A stretch of DNA of 64,000 nt from Streptomyces sp. CC0208. Lineage in GTDB: Bacteria; Actinomycetota; Actinomycetes; Streptomycetales; Streptomycetaceae. The stretch lies in the NCBI RefSeq assembly GCF_003443735.1, contig NZ_CP031969.1, positions 7,688,001-7,752,000 of the forward strand, given 5' to 3'. Below, piece after piece: positions 1 through 8,407 of the stretch. The stretch's first letter is position 1. Every line of letters starts with the position of its first letter. Both the position numbers and the translations under genes were made by a program. The notes beneath the pieces are model-generated. The model was not told the origin of the DNA and ran no database searches. It was given only the letters and a program-made list of their open reading frames with translations.

Positions 1-78
1 CAGTCGCTGCGGAGCGAGACCGGCGTCAAGGACACCGCCGCCTGGGTCCGGGCACAGCTCGCCGCGTGGACGGCGTGA
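1..78 (+). CDS. ureG: Urease accessory GTPase UreG, C-terminal end only
   Basis: Only the last 25 codons lie in the window; the gene begins upstream. The visible tail contains SLRSETGV followed by WVRAQLAAW, which is how actinobacterial UreG proteins end. UreG is the SIMIBI-class GTPase that drives nickel insertion into urease together with UreD, UreF and UreE. The stop codon overlaps the start of ureD, as expected for the distal part of a urease operon. The identity rests on this short tail plus the ureD neighbour. Confidence 0.85.
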   Translation, partial: QSLRSETGVKDTAAWVRAQLAAWTA

Positions 79-842
79 CCGCGGCCGTGGCCGGGGTGCG
101 GGCCACCGCCCGGATGGTCGCGCGCGACGACGGGCGCGGCGGCACGGCACTGCCCGTGCTGGAGAGCGACGGGCCGCTGGCGCTGCGACGGACCCGGGGA
201 AGCGGCGCGGAGCCGCGGGTCATGCTCGTCGGCGCGATGAGCGGACCTCTCGGCGGGGACCACTTCACCGTGACGGCCGACATCCAGCAAGGCGCCCGGC
301 TGCACGTCGGATCGGCCGCAGCCACCATCGCCCTGCCGGGACAGACCAAGGGCGAGGCCCGTTACGAGGTTCGGCTCAATGTCGCCGACGGAGGCGAACT
401 GCGCTGGCTGCCCGAGCAGTTGATCTCCGCGGGCGGCAGCGACCTGTACGTCAGCACGCGGATCGACCTCGGCGCGACGGCCCGGCTGGTGCTGCGGGAG
501 GAGCAGGTCCTCGGGCGGGTGGGGGAGGAGCCCGGGCGGCTCACCAGCCGGCTCGTGCTGCGGGTCGCGGGACGGACCGTGCTCGACCAGGAGCTGGCCT
601 GCGGACCCGGGGCGCCGGGCGGCTGGGACGGCCCGGCCGTGCTCGCAGGCCACCGGGCGGTCGGTCAACTCCTCGTCGTACGGCCGGAGTTCGCCGAAGA
701 GCCGGTGTCGGCGCAGGTGCTCGGCGAAGGCGCCGCCGTCATGCCGCTCGCCGGGCCCGCCGCGCTCGTCACCGCCGTGGCCCCGGACGCCCGGCTGCTG
801 CGCCGGGTGCTGGACGCGGCGCTGGTGACGCTCGCCCCCTAG
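75..842 (+). CDS. ureD: Urease accessory protein UreD (UreH)
   Basis: This is the scaffold that binds apo-urease and recruits UreF and UreG for nickel-site assembly in the cytoplasm. The protein of about 255 residues opens with GVRATARMVA, then GGTALPVLESDGPLALRRT, and contains LHVGSAAAT, the LRWLPEQLI motif and the GRVGEEPGRL segment of the UreD family. I chose the GTG at 75 because it overlaps the ureG stop as GTGA. A GTG at 66 in the same frame is an alternative that adds three residues. Neither has a clear ribosome binding site, which fits translational coupling to ureG. It is probably the last gene of the urease operon, since the next gene follows after a gap of about 130 bp. Confidence 0.9.
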   Translation: MTAAVAGVRATARMVARDDGRGGTALPVLESDGPLALRRTRGSGAEPRVMLVGAMSGPLGGDHFTVTADIQQGARLHVGSAAATIALPGQTKGEARYEVRLNVADGGELRWLPEQLISAGGSDLYVSTRIDLGATARLVLREEQVLGRVGEEPGRLTSRLVLRVAGRTVLDQELACGPGAPGGWDGPAVLAGHRAVGQLLVVRPEFAEEPVSAQVLGEGAAVMPLAGPAALVTAVAPDARLLRRVLDAALVTLAP

Positions 843-930
843 TCCGCCGAGCGAACACTTTCTTCCGTTTATCGGATTGGCAAAGAAGCCCGGCAAACCC
901 TGTTCACAGCGACTTCACAACGACGAGGAT

Positions 931-960
931 CCCCGTACGAAATCGAAACGACATACGGGG
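931..960 (+). promoter_or_regulatory. Inverted repeat CCCCGTA-N16-TACGGGG in the tap leader
   Basis: A perfect 7-bp inverted repeat (931-937 and 954-960) ends directly against the AGGGA ribosome binding site (961-965) of the aminopeptidase gene. Just upstream, TTCACAGCGAC and TTCACAACGAC form a tandem 11-bp repeat (903-924). The element could be an operator, or an mRNA hairpin next to the Shine-Dalgarno sequence. Which one cannot be decided from the sequence. Confidence 0.4.
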
Positions 961-971
961 AGGGATCCCTC

Positions 972-2585
972 TTGAGGGAGACGAGACCGAAGTGGCGCAC
1001 GACGGCACTCGGTTCGGCCGGCGTGCTCATCACGGCCACACTCATATCGGGTGCCGTCGCGGCACCCGCGTCCGGCGCCAACTCGTCCGACAGGACGGCC
1101 CGGCACGGACAGGACCGTGAGACGGCCGGCGCCGCGATCGCCGCCGCGCGCGCCGCGAAGGCCGGTATCGACTGGGCGGACTGCCCCGCCGACTGGGGGA
1201 TCGCCAAGCCGGTCCAGTGCGGCTGGGTCAGCGTGCCGCTGGACTACGCCAAGCCGAACGGCAAGCAGATCAAGCTCGCCGTCGACCACATCGGCAACAC
1301 CGGCACGACGGCGGAGCGCCAGGGCGCCCTCGTCTACAACCCGGGCGGACCGGGCGGCTCGGGCATGCGCTTCCCGCTCCGCGTCGTCAACAAGAACCCG
1401 ATCTGGGCGAACGTGGCCAAGGCCTACGACTTCGTGGGCTTCGACCCGCGCGGTGTCGGCCACTCGGCGCCCATCTCCTGCATGGACCCGCAGGAGTTCG
1501 TGAAGGCGCCCAAGGCCGACCCGGTGCCGGACTCCGAGGCCGACAAGCGCGCCCAGCGCAAGCTGGCCCGTGAGTACGCCGAGGGCTGCGCCGAGCGCAC
1601 CGGCAAGGCGATGCTCCAGCAGATGACCACGCCCAACACCGTGCGCGACCTGGACGTCATCCGTGCCGCGCTCGGCGAGAAGAAGCTCAACTACCTGGGC
1701 GTCTCCTACGGCACCTACATCGGCGCCGTCTACGGCACGATGTACCCCGGCCACGTGCGCCGCATGGTCGTCGACAGCGTGGTCAACCCGTCCAAGGAGA
1801 AGATCTGGTACGAGGCCAACCTCGACCAGGACATCGCCTTCGAGGGCCGCTGGAAGGACTGGGAGGACTGGGTCGCCGCCAACGACGCCGCCTTCCACCT
1901 CGGCACCACCCGGGCCGCGGTCGAGGCGAAGTGGCTCGAACTGCGCGCCACCGCCAAGAAGAACCCCCTCGGCGGGCTCGTCGGCCCGGCCGAGCTGATC
2001 AGCTTCTTCCAGAGCGCCCCGTACTACGACTCCTCGTGGGTGCCGGTCGCGACGGCGTTCAGCAAGTACGTCGCCGGTGACACCCAGGCGCTCGTCGACG
2101 CGGCTGCCCCGGACCTGTCCGACACCGCGGGCAACATCTCCTCGGAGAACGGCAACGCCGTCTACACGGCCGTCGAGTGCACCGACGCCAAGTGGCCCAC
2201 CAGCTGGAAGAAGTGGGACCGCGACAACACCGCGCTCCACAAGAAGTACCCGTTCATGACCTGGGCCAACGCCTGGCTGAACCTGCCCTGCGCCACCTGG
2301 CCGGTCAAGCAGCAGACCCCGGTGAACGTCAGGACCGGCAAGGGCCTGCCCGGCGTACTGGTCGTGCAGTCCGAGCGTGACGCGGCCACCCCGTACGACG
2401 GCGGCGTCGAACTGCACAAGCGCTTCAAGGGCTCCCGCCTGATCACCGAGAAGGACGCGGGCTCCCACGGTGTGACCAGCCTGGTCAACCCGTGCATCAA
2501 CCCCCGGGTGGACGCCTACCTGCTCAACGGGAAGCTGGACAAGGCCGACGTGACCTGCACCCCGCACGCCACGCCGAAGCCGTAG
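972..2585 (+). CDS. tap: Secreted tripeptidyl aminopeptidase, alpha/beta hydrolase (S33)
   Basis: The 537-residue exported serine peptidase opens with a charged n-region and a hydrophobic core ending near AVAAPASGA, a typical signal peptide. The alpha/beta-hydrolase fold shows the oxyanion stretch NPGGPGGSG, the nucleophile elbow GVSYGTY with Ser245, a C-terminal Asp in QSERDAATPY and the His in GSHGV. That is the catalytic triad of the Streptomyces tripeptidyl aminopeptidase/SlpD-SlpE family, with its TAP-like C-terminal domain. These enzymes remove N-terminal tripeptides from secreted proteins. The start is TTG at 972, preceded at good spacing by AGGGA (961-965). A strong terminator follows the stop. 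The family is clear; the exact substrate is not. Confidence 0.88.
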   Translation: MRETRPKWRTTALGSAGVLITATLISGAVAAPASGANSSDRTARHGQDRETAGAAIAAARAAKAGIDWADCPADWGIAKPVQCGWVSVPLDYAKPNGKQIKLAVDHIGNTGTTAERQGALVYNPGGPGGSGMRFPLRVVNKNPIWANVAKAYDFVGFDPRGVGHSAPISCMDPQEFVKAPKADPVPDSEADKRAQRKLAREYAEGCAERTGKAMLQQMTTPNTVRDLDVIRAALGEKKLNYLGVSYGTYIGAVYGTMYPGHVRRMVVDSVVNPSKEKIWYEANLDQDIAFEGRWKDWEDWVAANDAAFHLGTTRAAVEAKWLELRATAKKNPLGGLVGPAELISFFQSAPYYDSSWVPVATAFSKYVAGDTQALVDAAAPDLSDTAGNISSENGNAVYTAVECTDAKWPTSWKKWDRDNTALHKKYPFMTWANAWLNLPCATWPVKQQTPVNVRTGKGLPGVLVVQSERDAATPYDGGVELHKRFKGSRLITEKDAGSHGVTSLVNPCINPRVDAYLLNGKLDKADVTCTPHATPKP

Positions 2586-2600
2586 CACGTACGACGGGAC

Positions 2601-2628
2601 GAGGCGGCCGGAAGCCACCGGCCGCCTC
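2601..2628 (+). terminator. Terminator hairpin between tap and the convergent epimerase gene
   Basis: GAGGCGGCCG (2601-2610) pairs perfectly with CGGCCGCCTC (2619-2628) across an 8-base loop, followed by TT. The position between two convergent stop codons suggests it serves both genes. Confidence 0.75.
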
Positions 2629-2631
2629 TTC

Positions 2632-3669
2632 TCATGCGCCGAGCGACTCCAGATACGCGTCCTCCGCCGCGTAGTCGAAGAGGTCGCCATACGTCTGGAA
2701 CATCTTCGGGTAAGCCTCCCGCCAGTCCCGTCCGGCCAGCTGCCCCTCGATCCAGGCGACGGTCTCCGGCAGCCGGTCCGCGTACCGCACCACCGCCCGG
2801 TAGCCCAGCTCCCGTTCGGCGGCGGACATGTCGCAGACGACCGGGACGGGCGCCGACCACGGGGTGTCGCCCACGGTCGGCGACGGCGGCGGCCCGTCCA
2901 GCAGGACCGTCTCCGTCTCCACGCCCATCACGGCGTCGATCGCGGCGGCGATCTCCGCCACCGTCGGGGCCTGCGGATCCACGGCGTTCAGGGCCCGGGT
3001 GCCCGGTTGCGCGGCCGCGAGCCGGATCAGCTCCGCGATGTTGTGGACGCTTGAGGGGTGGAAACGGCTCTGCCCGCCGAAGGGGAGAACCCGCCGGGTC
3101 CGGCCGTCCAGGTTGCGCTTGACGAAATAGAGCTCGCGCGGCGTCCGGCAGTGCGGTCCGTGGATCGCACCGGCCCGCAGCAGCGTGGTGGGCAACCGCT
3201 CCCCGGCCGCAAGGAGTTCACGCTCCAGCCCCGCCTTGCGGGTGCTGTACGAGGTGTCGCCCGGGGTGACGGTCCGCTGCTCCTCGGTCAGGGGCACCGG
3301 GTACTCCGGGAAGCCGTCCGGCTCGCCCTGGGTGTCGAAACCGCGGCCCTTGTCGTCCTCGTACACCGTGATGCTGGAGACCACCACGGCCGAGCCCACA
3401 CGGTCGGCCAGCGACACCAGCTGCCGTGCGTGCGCGGGCCCGTAGGCGACCATGTCCACCAGGACCTCGCAGCCGTCGCCCACCGCGGCGGCCACGGCGG
3501 CGTCGTCCTCCCGGTCGGCCCGCACGGTACGCACCTCGGCGGGCCAGCTCTCGTCCCGTCCGCCGCCCCGGGAGACCGCCGTCACCTCCCAGCCGTCACC
3601 GGCGAGCGTCCCCACGGCCGCCCGTCCGATCTGTCCCGTCGCCCCGATCACCACAGCACGTCGTGTCAT
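2632..3669 (-). CDS. NAD-dependent epimerase/dehydratase family protein
   Basis: The 345-residue protein begins with a Rossmann nucleotide-binding motif, VVIGATGQIGRA, typical of atypical/extended short-chain dehydrogenases. A YSTRKAGLER segment near residue 145 looks like the YxxxK catalytic pair with Lys shifted in the sequence context, and an SSITVY stretch precedes it. It is therefore a NAD(P)-binding reductase or epimerase of unknown substrate, cytoplasmic, with no signal peptide or membrane segment. ATG at 3669 is the only sensible start. It is convergent with tap and followed by the shared terminator. Nothing nearby (PlsC, phosphatase) defines its substrate. Confidence 0.75.
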   Translation of the reverse strand: MTRRAVVIGATGQIGRAAVGTLAGDGWEVTAVSRGGGRDESWPAEVRTVRADREDDAAVAAAVGDGCEVLVDMVAYGPAHARQLVSLADRVGSAVVVSSITVYEDDKGRGFDTQGEPDGFPEYPVPLTEEQRTVTPGDTSYSTRKAGLERELLAAGERLPTTLLRAGAIHGPHCRTPRELYFVKRNLDGRTRRVLPFGGQSRFHPSSVHNIAELIRLAAAQPGTRALNAVDPQAPTVAEIAAAIDAVMGVETETVLLDGPPPSPTVGDTPWSAPVPVVCDMSAAERELGYRAVVRYADRLPETVAWIEGQLAGRDWREAYPKMFQTYGDLFDYAAEDAYLESLGA

Positions 3670-3728
3670 GCGGCGACGGTACGGCGCTCACCCCCGGACC
3701 CTCCAGGGGGTTCTGCCGACGGCAGATC

Positions 3729-4448
3729 TCAACTCAGCGGCAGCCGCGGGAACTTGCGCTCCTTCGCCGCGGCCGCCTCCTCCGCCTTCACCACGGCCGC
3801 GTACTGGTCGACGTACTCCTGGCCGGACAGCTTCAGGATGGCGTACATGATCTCGTCGGTGATCGCCCGCAGGATCGCCTTCTCGTTCTCCATACCGGCG
3901 TAGCGGGAGAAGTCCAGCGGCTTGCCGAAGCGGATCACCACGGGATGGATGTTGGGGATGACCTTGCCGGGCGGCTGTGCCTCGAAGGTGCCGATCATCG
4001 CGCACGGGATGACCGGAACCTGCGCCTTGAGCGCCATCACGGCGACGCCGACCTTGCCCTTGTAGAGGCGGCCGTCATGGGAGCGGGTGCCCTCCGGGTA
4101 GATGCCGAGCAGCTCGTCCTTGCGCAGCACGCCCAGGCCCTCGCGGATGGCGGCCTGGCCCGCCTCCTTGCCGGAGCGGTCGACCGGGATCTGCCCGGCG
4201 CTGCGGAAGAAGAAGGCGGTCAGCCGGCCCTTGATGCCGGGGCCGGTGAAGTACTCGGCCTTCGCCAGGAAGGTGATGCGCCGGGTGAGCACAGCGGGCA
4301 TCAGGAAGTGGTCGGAGAAGGACAGGTGGTTGCCGGCGACGATGGCCGCACCCGACTCAGGGATGTGCTCCAGGCCCTCTATTCGAGGCCGGAAGACCAG
4401 TCTCAGCAACGGCCCCAACAGCACGTATTTGAGCAGGTAGTAGAACAA
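3729..4448 (-). CDS. 1-acylglycerol-3-phosphate acyltransferase (PlsC family)
   Basis: The 239-residue protein starts with a hydrophobic segment suited to membrane attachment. It carries the acyltransferase HX4D motif as NHLSFSD (His41, Asp46) and the substrate-binding EGTRS motif (119-123). These are the hallmarks of lysophosphatidate acyltransferases that make phosphatidic acid from acyl donor and lyso-PA at the inner face of the membrane. Length is normal for the family. The start is a TTG at 4448 preceded by GAGGAG at suitable spacing. Streptomyces carry several PlsC paralogues, so this may not be the housekeeping copy; the acyl donor and exact acceptor cannot be told from sequence. Confidence 0.87.
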   Translation of the reverse strand: MFYYLLKYVLLGPLLRLVFRPRIEGLEHIPESGAAIVAGNHLSFSDHFLMPAVLTRRITFLAKAEYFTGPGIKGRLTAFFFRSAGQIPVDRSGKEAGQAAIREGLGVLRKDELLGIYPEGTRSHDGRLYKGKVGVAVMALKAQVPVIPCAMIGTFEAQPPGKVIPNIHPVVIRFGKPLDFSRYAGMENEKAILRAITDEIMYAILKLSGQEYVDQYAAVVKAEEAAAAKERKFPRLPLS

Positions 4449-4590
4449 GAGGGGGCGCTCCTCGGTCGGGCGGACGGCTCAACTCCGCGTTCTGGCTGGT
4501 CAACCGGCGTGAGATGGGGTTGCCAGTGTAGGCGCAGGTGGCGGGCCCCGGAACAGGGCCGAGGGCAGCTCTCACCGGACCTTGGCCTGT

Positions 4591-5823
4591 TCACAGCCGT
4601 ACGATCACCAGCGCCGTGTCGTCCGTGGCGCCGCCGGGCGGGAGGAGCTCCAGCAGGACCGCGTCGGCGAGGGTCTCGGGATCGTCCTCGCGGTGCCGGG
4701 CGAGGGACGCGGCGAGCCGGGTGAGCCCTGTGTCGATGTCCTCGCGGCGCCGCTCCACCAGGCCGTCGGTGTACAGGGCGAGGGTGGCGCCGCTGGTGAA
4801 GGTGGTCGTGGCCTGCGGCCGGCGCATCGGGTCGGGGCGGGCGTCGAGCGGCGGGTCGGTCGCCTTGTCCAGGCACTCCACCCGGCCGTCGGGGTGCACC
4901 AGCATCGGCGGCGGGTGTCCCGCGCTGCTGTAGGTGAGGGTGCCGTGGTCGAAGTCGATGAAGGTGGTGACCGCGGTGGCGGACTCGGCGCCGTCGACCA
5001 CATGGGCGTACCGGCCCAGCACGTCCAGGGCCTGCGCCGGGCCCTCGGCCACCCGGGAGGCGGCGCTCAGGGCACTGCGCAGCTGGCCCATCACCCCGGC
5101 GGCCGCCAGACCGTGGCCCACCACGTCACCGACCGAGACGCCGACGCGGTGGCCGCCCACCAGGTCGACCAGGTCGTACCAGTCGCCGCACACGTGCAGC
5201 GCGCCGACCGCCGGCCGGTAGCGCACGGCGGCCCTGTGGTGCAGCGTCTGCCGGCTGGCGGGCAGCATGGCCTCTTGGAGGGCCAGCGCGACCTCGCGGT
5301 CACGGGCGTGGGCCTGCCGCAGCCGCTCGTTGACCTCCTGGAGTTCACGGGCGCGGGCGTACAGCTCGGCCTGCAGGACGCGGTCCCGGTCGCCGCTCGG
5401 GCCGCGGGCCCGGATCAGCTCGGTGACCTCCTCGACCCGGTGCACGAGCAGCTCGACCTTGCCGTCCGTGCCGAGCACCGGGGCGTTGCAGGGGCTCCAG
5501 TAGCGCTCCTCCCACACCCCCGGTCGGCCCGGCACCTCGACGTCGTACCGCTGCAGGGCCATGGCGTCGCGCTCCCCGGTCTCCACCACCCGGCGCAGGG
5601 AGGCGGCCAGATTGCGCATGCCGGTCGACGCGGGGTCGTTCGGGTTGTCCGGGAAGACGTCGAAGAGATAGCGGCCCACGACCTCCTCGCGCCGGCGCCC
5701 GGCCATGCGCAGGAACTCCTCGTTGACGTCCGCGTACACCAGCTCGGGCGTCAGCAGCGCGACCATACCGGGCAGGGCCTGGAACACGGCCTCGTAGTCG
5801 GGGCCGGTGAAACTTTCGCTCAT
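4591..5823 (-). CDS. PAS domain protein serine phosphatase (SpoIIE/RsbU type)
   Basis: An N-terminal PAS domain (about residues 10-115) is followed by a helical linker and a PP2C-type SpoIIE domain (about 185-410). Metal-binding motifs are intact: CGDWYDL, SVGDVVGHG, YTDGLVE and a C-terminal DDTALVIVRL. Such phosphatases dephosphorylate anti-anti-sigma factors in stress and sporulation sigma-factor networks; the PAS domain should sense a small ligand or redox state. I chose ATG at 5823 because GGGAGG sits just upstream; an ATG 39 bases earlier lacks a site. No partner sigma, anti-sigma or STAS gene is adjacent. The next gene is a second, larger phosphatase in the same direction, so the two may share signals. 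Confidence 0.87.
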   Translation of the reverse strand: MSESFTGPDYEAVFQALPGMVALLTPELVYADVNEEFLRMAGRRREEVVGRYLFDVFPDNPNDPASTGMRNLAASLRRVVETGERDAMALQRYDVEVPGRPGVWEERYWSPCNAPVLGTDGKVELLVHRVEEVTELIRARGPSGDRDRVLQAELYARARELQEVNERLRQAHARDREVALALQEAMLPASRQTLHHRAAVRYRPAVGALHVCGDWYDLVDLVGGHRVGVSVGDVVGHGLAAAGVMGQLRSALSAASRVAEGPAQALDVLGRYAHVVDGAESATAVTTFIDFDHGTLTYSSAGHPPPMLVHPDGRVECLDKATDPPLDARPDPMRRPQATTTFTSGATLALYTDGLVERRREDIDTGLTRLAASLARHREDDPETLADAVLLELLPPGGATDDTALVIVRL

Positions 5824-5880
5824 GGCTGCCGCCTCCCTGCCGGGATCGCACCATTTTCCCACGCTATGCGGGGTATGGGG

Positions 5881-8313
5881 TCAGTCCGGCGGATCCGCGA
5901 GGGACTGCTCGGCCCAGATGATCTTTCCCTCGGGTACGAACCGGGTGCCCCAGCGCCGGGCGAACTGGGAGACCAGCAGCAGCCCCCGGCCGCCCTCGTC
6001 GGTGGTGCGCGGGTGGCGCAGATGGGGCGCGGTGTCCCCGCTGTCGAACACCTCGCAGATCAGGGACCGTTCCCGGATCAGCCGGAGCCGGACAGGCCCG
6101 ACGGCGTGCCGGATCGCGTTGGTGACCAGCTCGCTGACGACGAGCTCCGTGGTGAAGGCGAACTCCTCCAGACCCCACTCCGTCAGCTGCCGGGACGCCG
6201 TCTTGCGGGCCTCGGCGACCCGGGCCGGGTCGACGGGCACGTCCCAGTCCGCGACCTGGTCGGGGCCCAGCAGGCGGGTGCGGGCCATGAGCAGGGCCAC
6301 GTCGTCGTGCGGCCGGGCCGGGGCCAGGGCGTCGACCACGGCGCGGCAGCGCAGGTCGAGCGAGGACGCGGACCTCTCCAGGGCCTCGCGCAGCCGGTTC
6401 CGCCCCGTGTCCGCGGCCCCCTCCTTGCCGCGGGCGAGCAGCCCGTCGGTGTGCAGCGCCAGGGTGCTGCCCTCGGCCAGGGCCAGCTCGACCGACTCGA
6501 AGGGCGGACCGCCCACGCCGAGCGAGGGTCCCTGCGGCAGGTCCACGAAGGCGACCGTGCCGTCGGGCATGATCACGGCGGGTGCGGGATGGCCGGCGGC
6601 GGCCATCGTGCACTGCCCGTCGACCGGGTCGTAGACGACGTACACGCATCCGGAGCCCCGGGCGCTGTCCGTGTCCTCCGGCTCCGGCCCCACGCCCTCC
6701 TCGCGCGCCGTCCGGGCCACCAGGTCGTCCAGATGACCCAGCACCTCCTCGGGCGGCAGATCCAGTGCCGCCAGCGTCCGTACGGCGGTCCGCAGCCGGC
6801 CCATCGCCGCGGCGGCCCTGATGCCGTGCCCGGGCACCTCGCCGACCACCAGGGCGACGCGGGCGCCGGAGAGCGGGATGAGGTCGTACCAGTCCCCGCC
6901 GAGGCCCGTCAGTTCGTCGGCGGGCCGGTAGCAGGCGGTCACCTCCACGGCGTCCTGCTCGGACAGCCGGTGCGGGAGCAGACTGCGCTGGAGGACGAGC
7001 GCGGCCTCCCGTTCACGGGTGTAGCGCCAGGCGTTGTCCACACACACGGCGGCCCTGGAGACGAGGTCCTCGGCGAGGTTCAGGTCGTCCTCGTCGAAGG
7101 GTTCCTGGCGGCGCCGGCGGAAGAAGGTGGCGACGCCCAGGGTCGCGCCCCGCGCCCGGATCGGCACGACCAGCACGCTGTGCAGGCCCAGCTCCAGGAA
7201 CGTGGCCTGCCGTCCGCCGGGTATGTCGGTCGCCCACTCGGCGGCCAGCGGGTCGAGTCGCTCCTCCCGCAGGGGCACGCCCTCGGCCAGGCACCGCAGC
7301 GGGGGCGAGCCGGGCCGGTAGGCGGCCACCTCGCCGACCTCGACGACGGCCTCGGGGACACCCTCGTTCACCGACTGCTGCCCGGCCCGCAGCAGCGTCA
7401 CCCGCGTGGTGGGCTCAGCTCCCCGCAGCACCGACTCCAGCAGGTCCACGGTGATGTAGTCGGCCAGCGCCGGTACCGCCACGTCGGCCAGCTCCTGCGC
7501 GGTGCGCCGGATGTCCAGGCTGCGGCCGATGTACTCGCCGGCCCGGTCGAGCAGGGCGAGGCGCTGCCGGGCCCGGTGCCGCTCGGTGATGTCGACGACC
7601 GTGTAGTAGACGCCCATCGGGTGGCCCCGGTCGTCGTCGATCCGGGTGAACGACATGGTGTGCGCGGTCTCGCGATGCGGGGCGGAGCGGACCCGGCCGA
7701 CATGCTCGTACCCCACGACCCGCTCGCCGGTCTCCAGCACGTGCCGCATCTGCGCCTCGATCGCCTCGGCGTCCAGACCCGGCTGGATCTCCGCGAACCG
7801 CAGGCCCAGCCGCCGCTGTGCCGGACCACTGCCGAACTGTTCCAGAGCCGGGTTGGACCACACACAGCGCAGGTCCGTGTCCACGATCGCTATGCCGATG
7901 GGGGAGCGGGTGACCATCTGTTCCAGCACCCGGCGGCTCATGTCCCAGCCGGGGGCCTCCGCCATCTCGGACAGCAGGACCAGCCAGCGGGCGGAGCCGT
8001 CGGAGTCGTCGGCCGCGGTGATCCGTGCCATCACCCGGACCGGCCGGCCGTCCCTGCGCCGGGCGGTCAGCAGGCCCGCCCAGCCGCCGTCGGCACGGCA
8101 GCGCTGCGCGAGTCCGGGCAGGCGGTCGGCGTCCTCGGCGCTGAGCAGGGCGGCGGCCGCCATCCCCACGGCCTCCCGGGCGCCGTAGTCAAGCAGGCGC
8201 TCGGCGTCCCTGGTCCAGCCCTTGACGACCCCGTGGGCGTCGAGCAGCAGAGGCGCGGCATCGGCCACGTCGAACCGGTGCCGCGCGGTGTCGTGCTCCT
8301 GCTGAGCGCCCAC
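5881..8313 (-). CDS. Multidomain PAS-PAS-GAF-SpoIIE phosphatase with C-terminal anti-sigma-type kinase domain
   Basis: Domains in order: two PAS folds (about 15-115 and 130-255), a GAF domain (about 265-425), a SpoIIE phosphatase (about 445-660) and an HATPase of the SpoIIAB/RsbW class (about 680-800). The last shows an N box (ELVVSELVTNAIRH) and a G box (EGGRGLLLVSQ). Combining a phosphatase with an opposing serine kinase suggests one protein that sets the phosphorylation state of an anti-anti-sigma factor. In the phosphatase domain the usual metal-binding GDxxGHG reads VGEVPGHG, so Glu replaces Asp. The other motifs (GGDWYDL, HTDGLL, HDDVALL) are kept. The start is GTG at 8313, with GAGAGG upstream. 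Its targets are not encoded nearby. Confidence 0.87.
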   Translation of the reverse strand: MGAQQEHDTARHRFDVADAAPLLLDAHGVVKGWTRDAERLLDYGAREAVGMAAAALLSAEDADRLPGLAQRCRADGGWAGLLTARRRDGRPVRVMARITAADDSDGSARWLVLLSEMAEAPGWDMSRRVLEQMVTRSPIGIAIVDTDLRCVWSNPALEQFGSGPAQRRLGLRFAEIQPGLDAEAIEAQMRHVLETGERVVGYEHVGRVRSAPHRETAHTMSFTRIDDDRGHPMGVYYTVVDITERHRARQRLALLDRAGEYIGRSLDIRRTAQELADVAVPALADYITVDLLESVLRGAEPTTRVTLLRAGQQSVNEGVPEAVVEVGEVAAYRPGSPPLRCLAEGVPLREERLDPLAAEWATDIPGGRQATFLELGLHSVLVVPIRARGATLGVATFFRRRRQEPFDEDDLNLAEDLVSRAAVCVDNAWRYTREREAALVLQRSLLPHRLSEQDAVEVTACYRPADELTGLGGDWYDLIPLSGARVALVVGEVPGHGIRAAAAMGRLRTAVRTLAALDLPPEEVLGHLDDLVARTAREEGVGPEPEDTDSARGSGCVYVVYDPVDGQCTMAAAGHPAPAVIMPDGTVAFVDLPQGPSLGVGGPPFESVELALAEGSTLALHTDGLLARGKEGAADTGRNRLREALERSASSLDLRCRAVVDALAPARPHDDVALLMARTRLLGPDQVADWDVPVDPARVAEARKTASRQLTEWGLEEFAFTTELVVSELVTNAIRHAVGPVRLRLIRERSLICEVFDSGDTAPHLRHPRTTDEGGRGLLLVSQFARRWGTRFVPEGKIIWAEQSLADPPD

Positions 8314-8407
8314 GGACGACCTCTCTGTCGCTGAGAGTGGTCTATCACCTCTTCGTCACATCTTCACCCGGTGTGCGGGAGGGCGCGGCCGGAGGGGGCG
8401 GGGCGGG

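Noticed and set aside
4582-8334. Very long plus-strand open frame opposite the two phosphatase genes
   Set aside because: It mirrors the high-GC third positions of real minus-strand genes. The product is Gly/Pro/Arg/His-rich without domains, while the minus strand encodes clear PAS and SpoIIE proteins.
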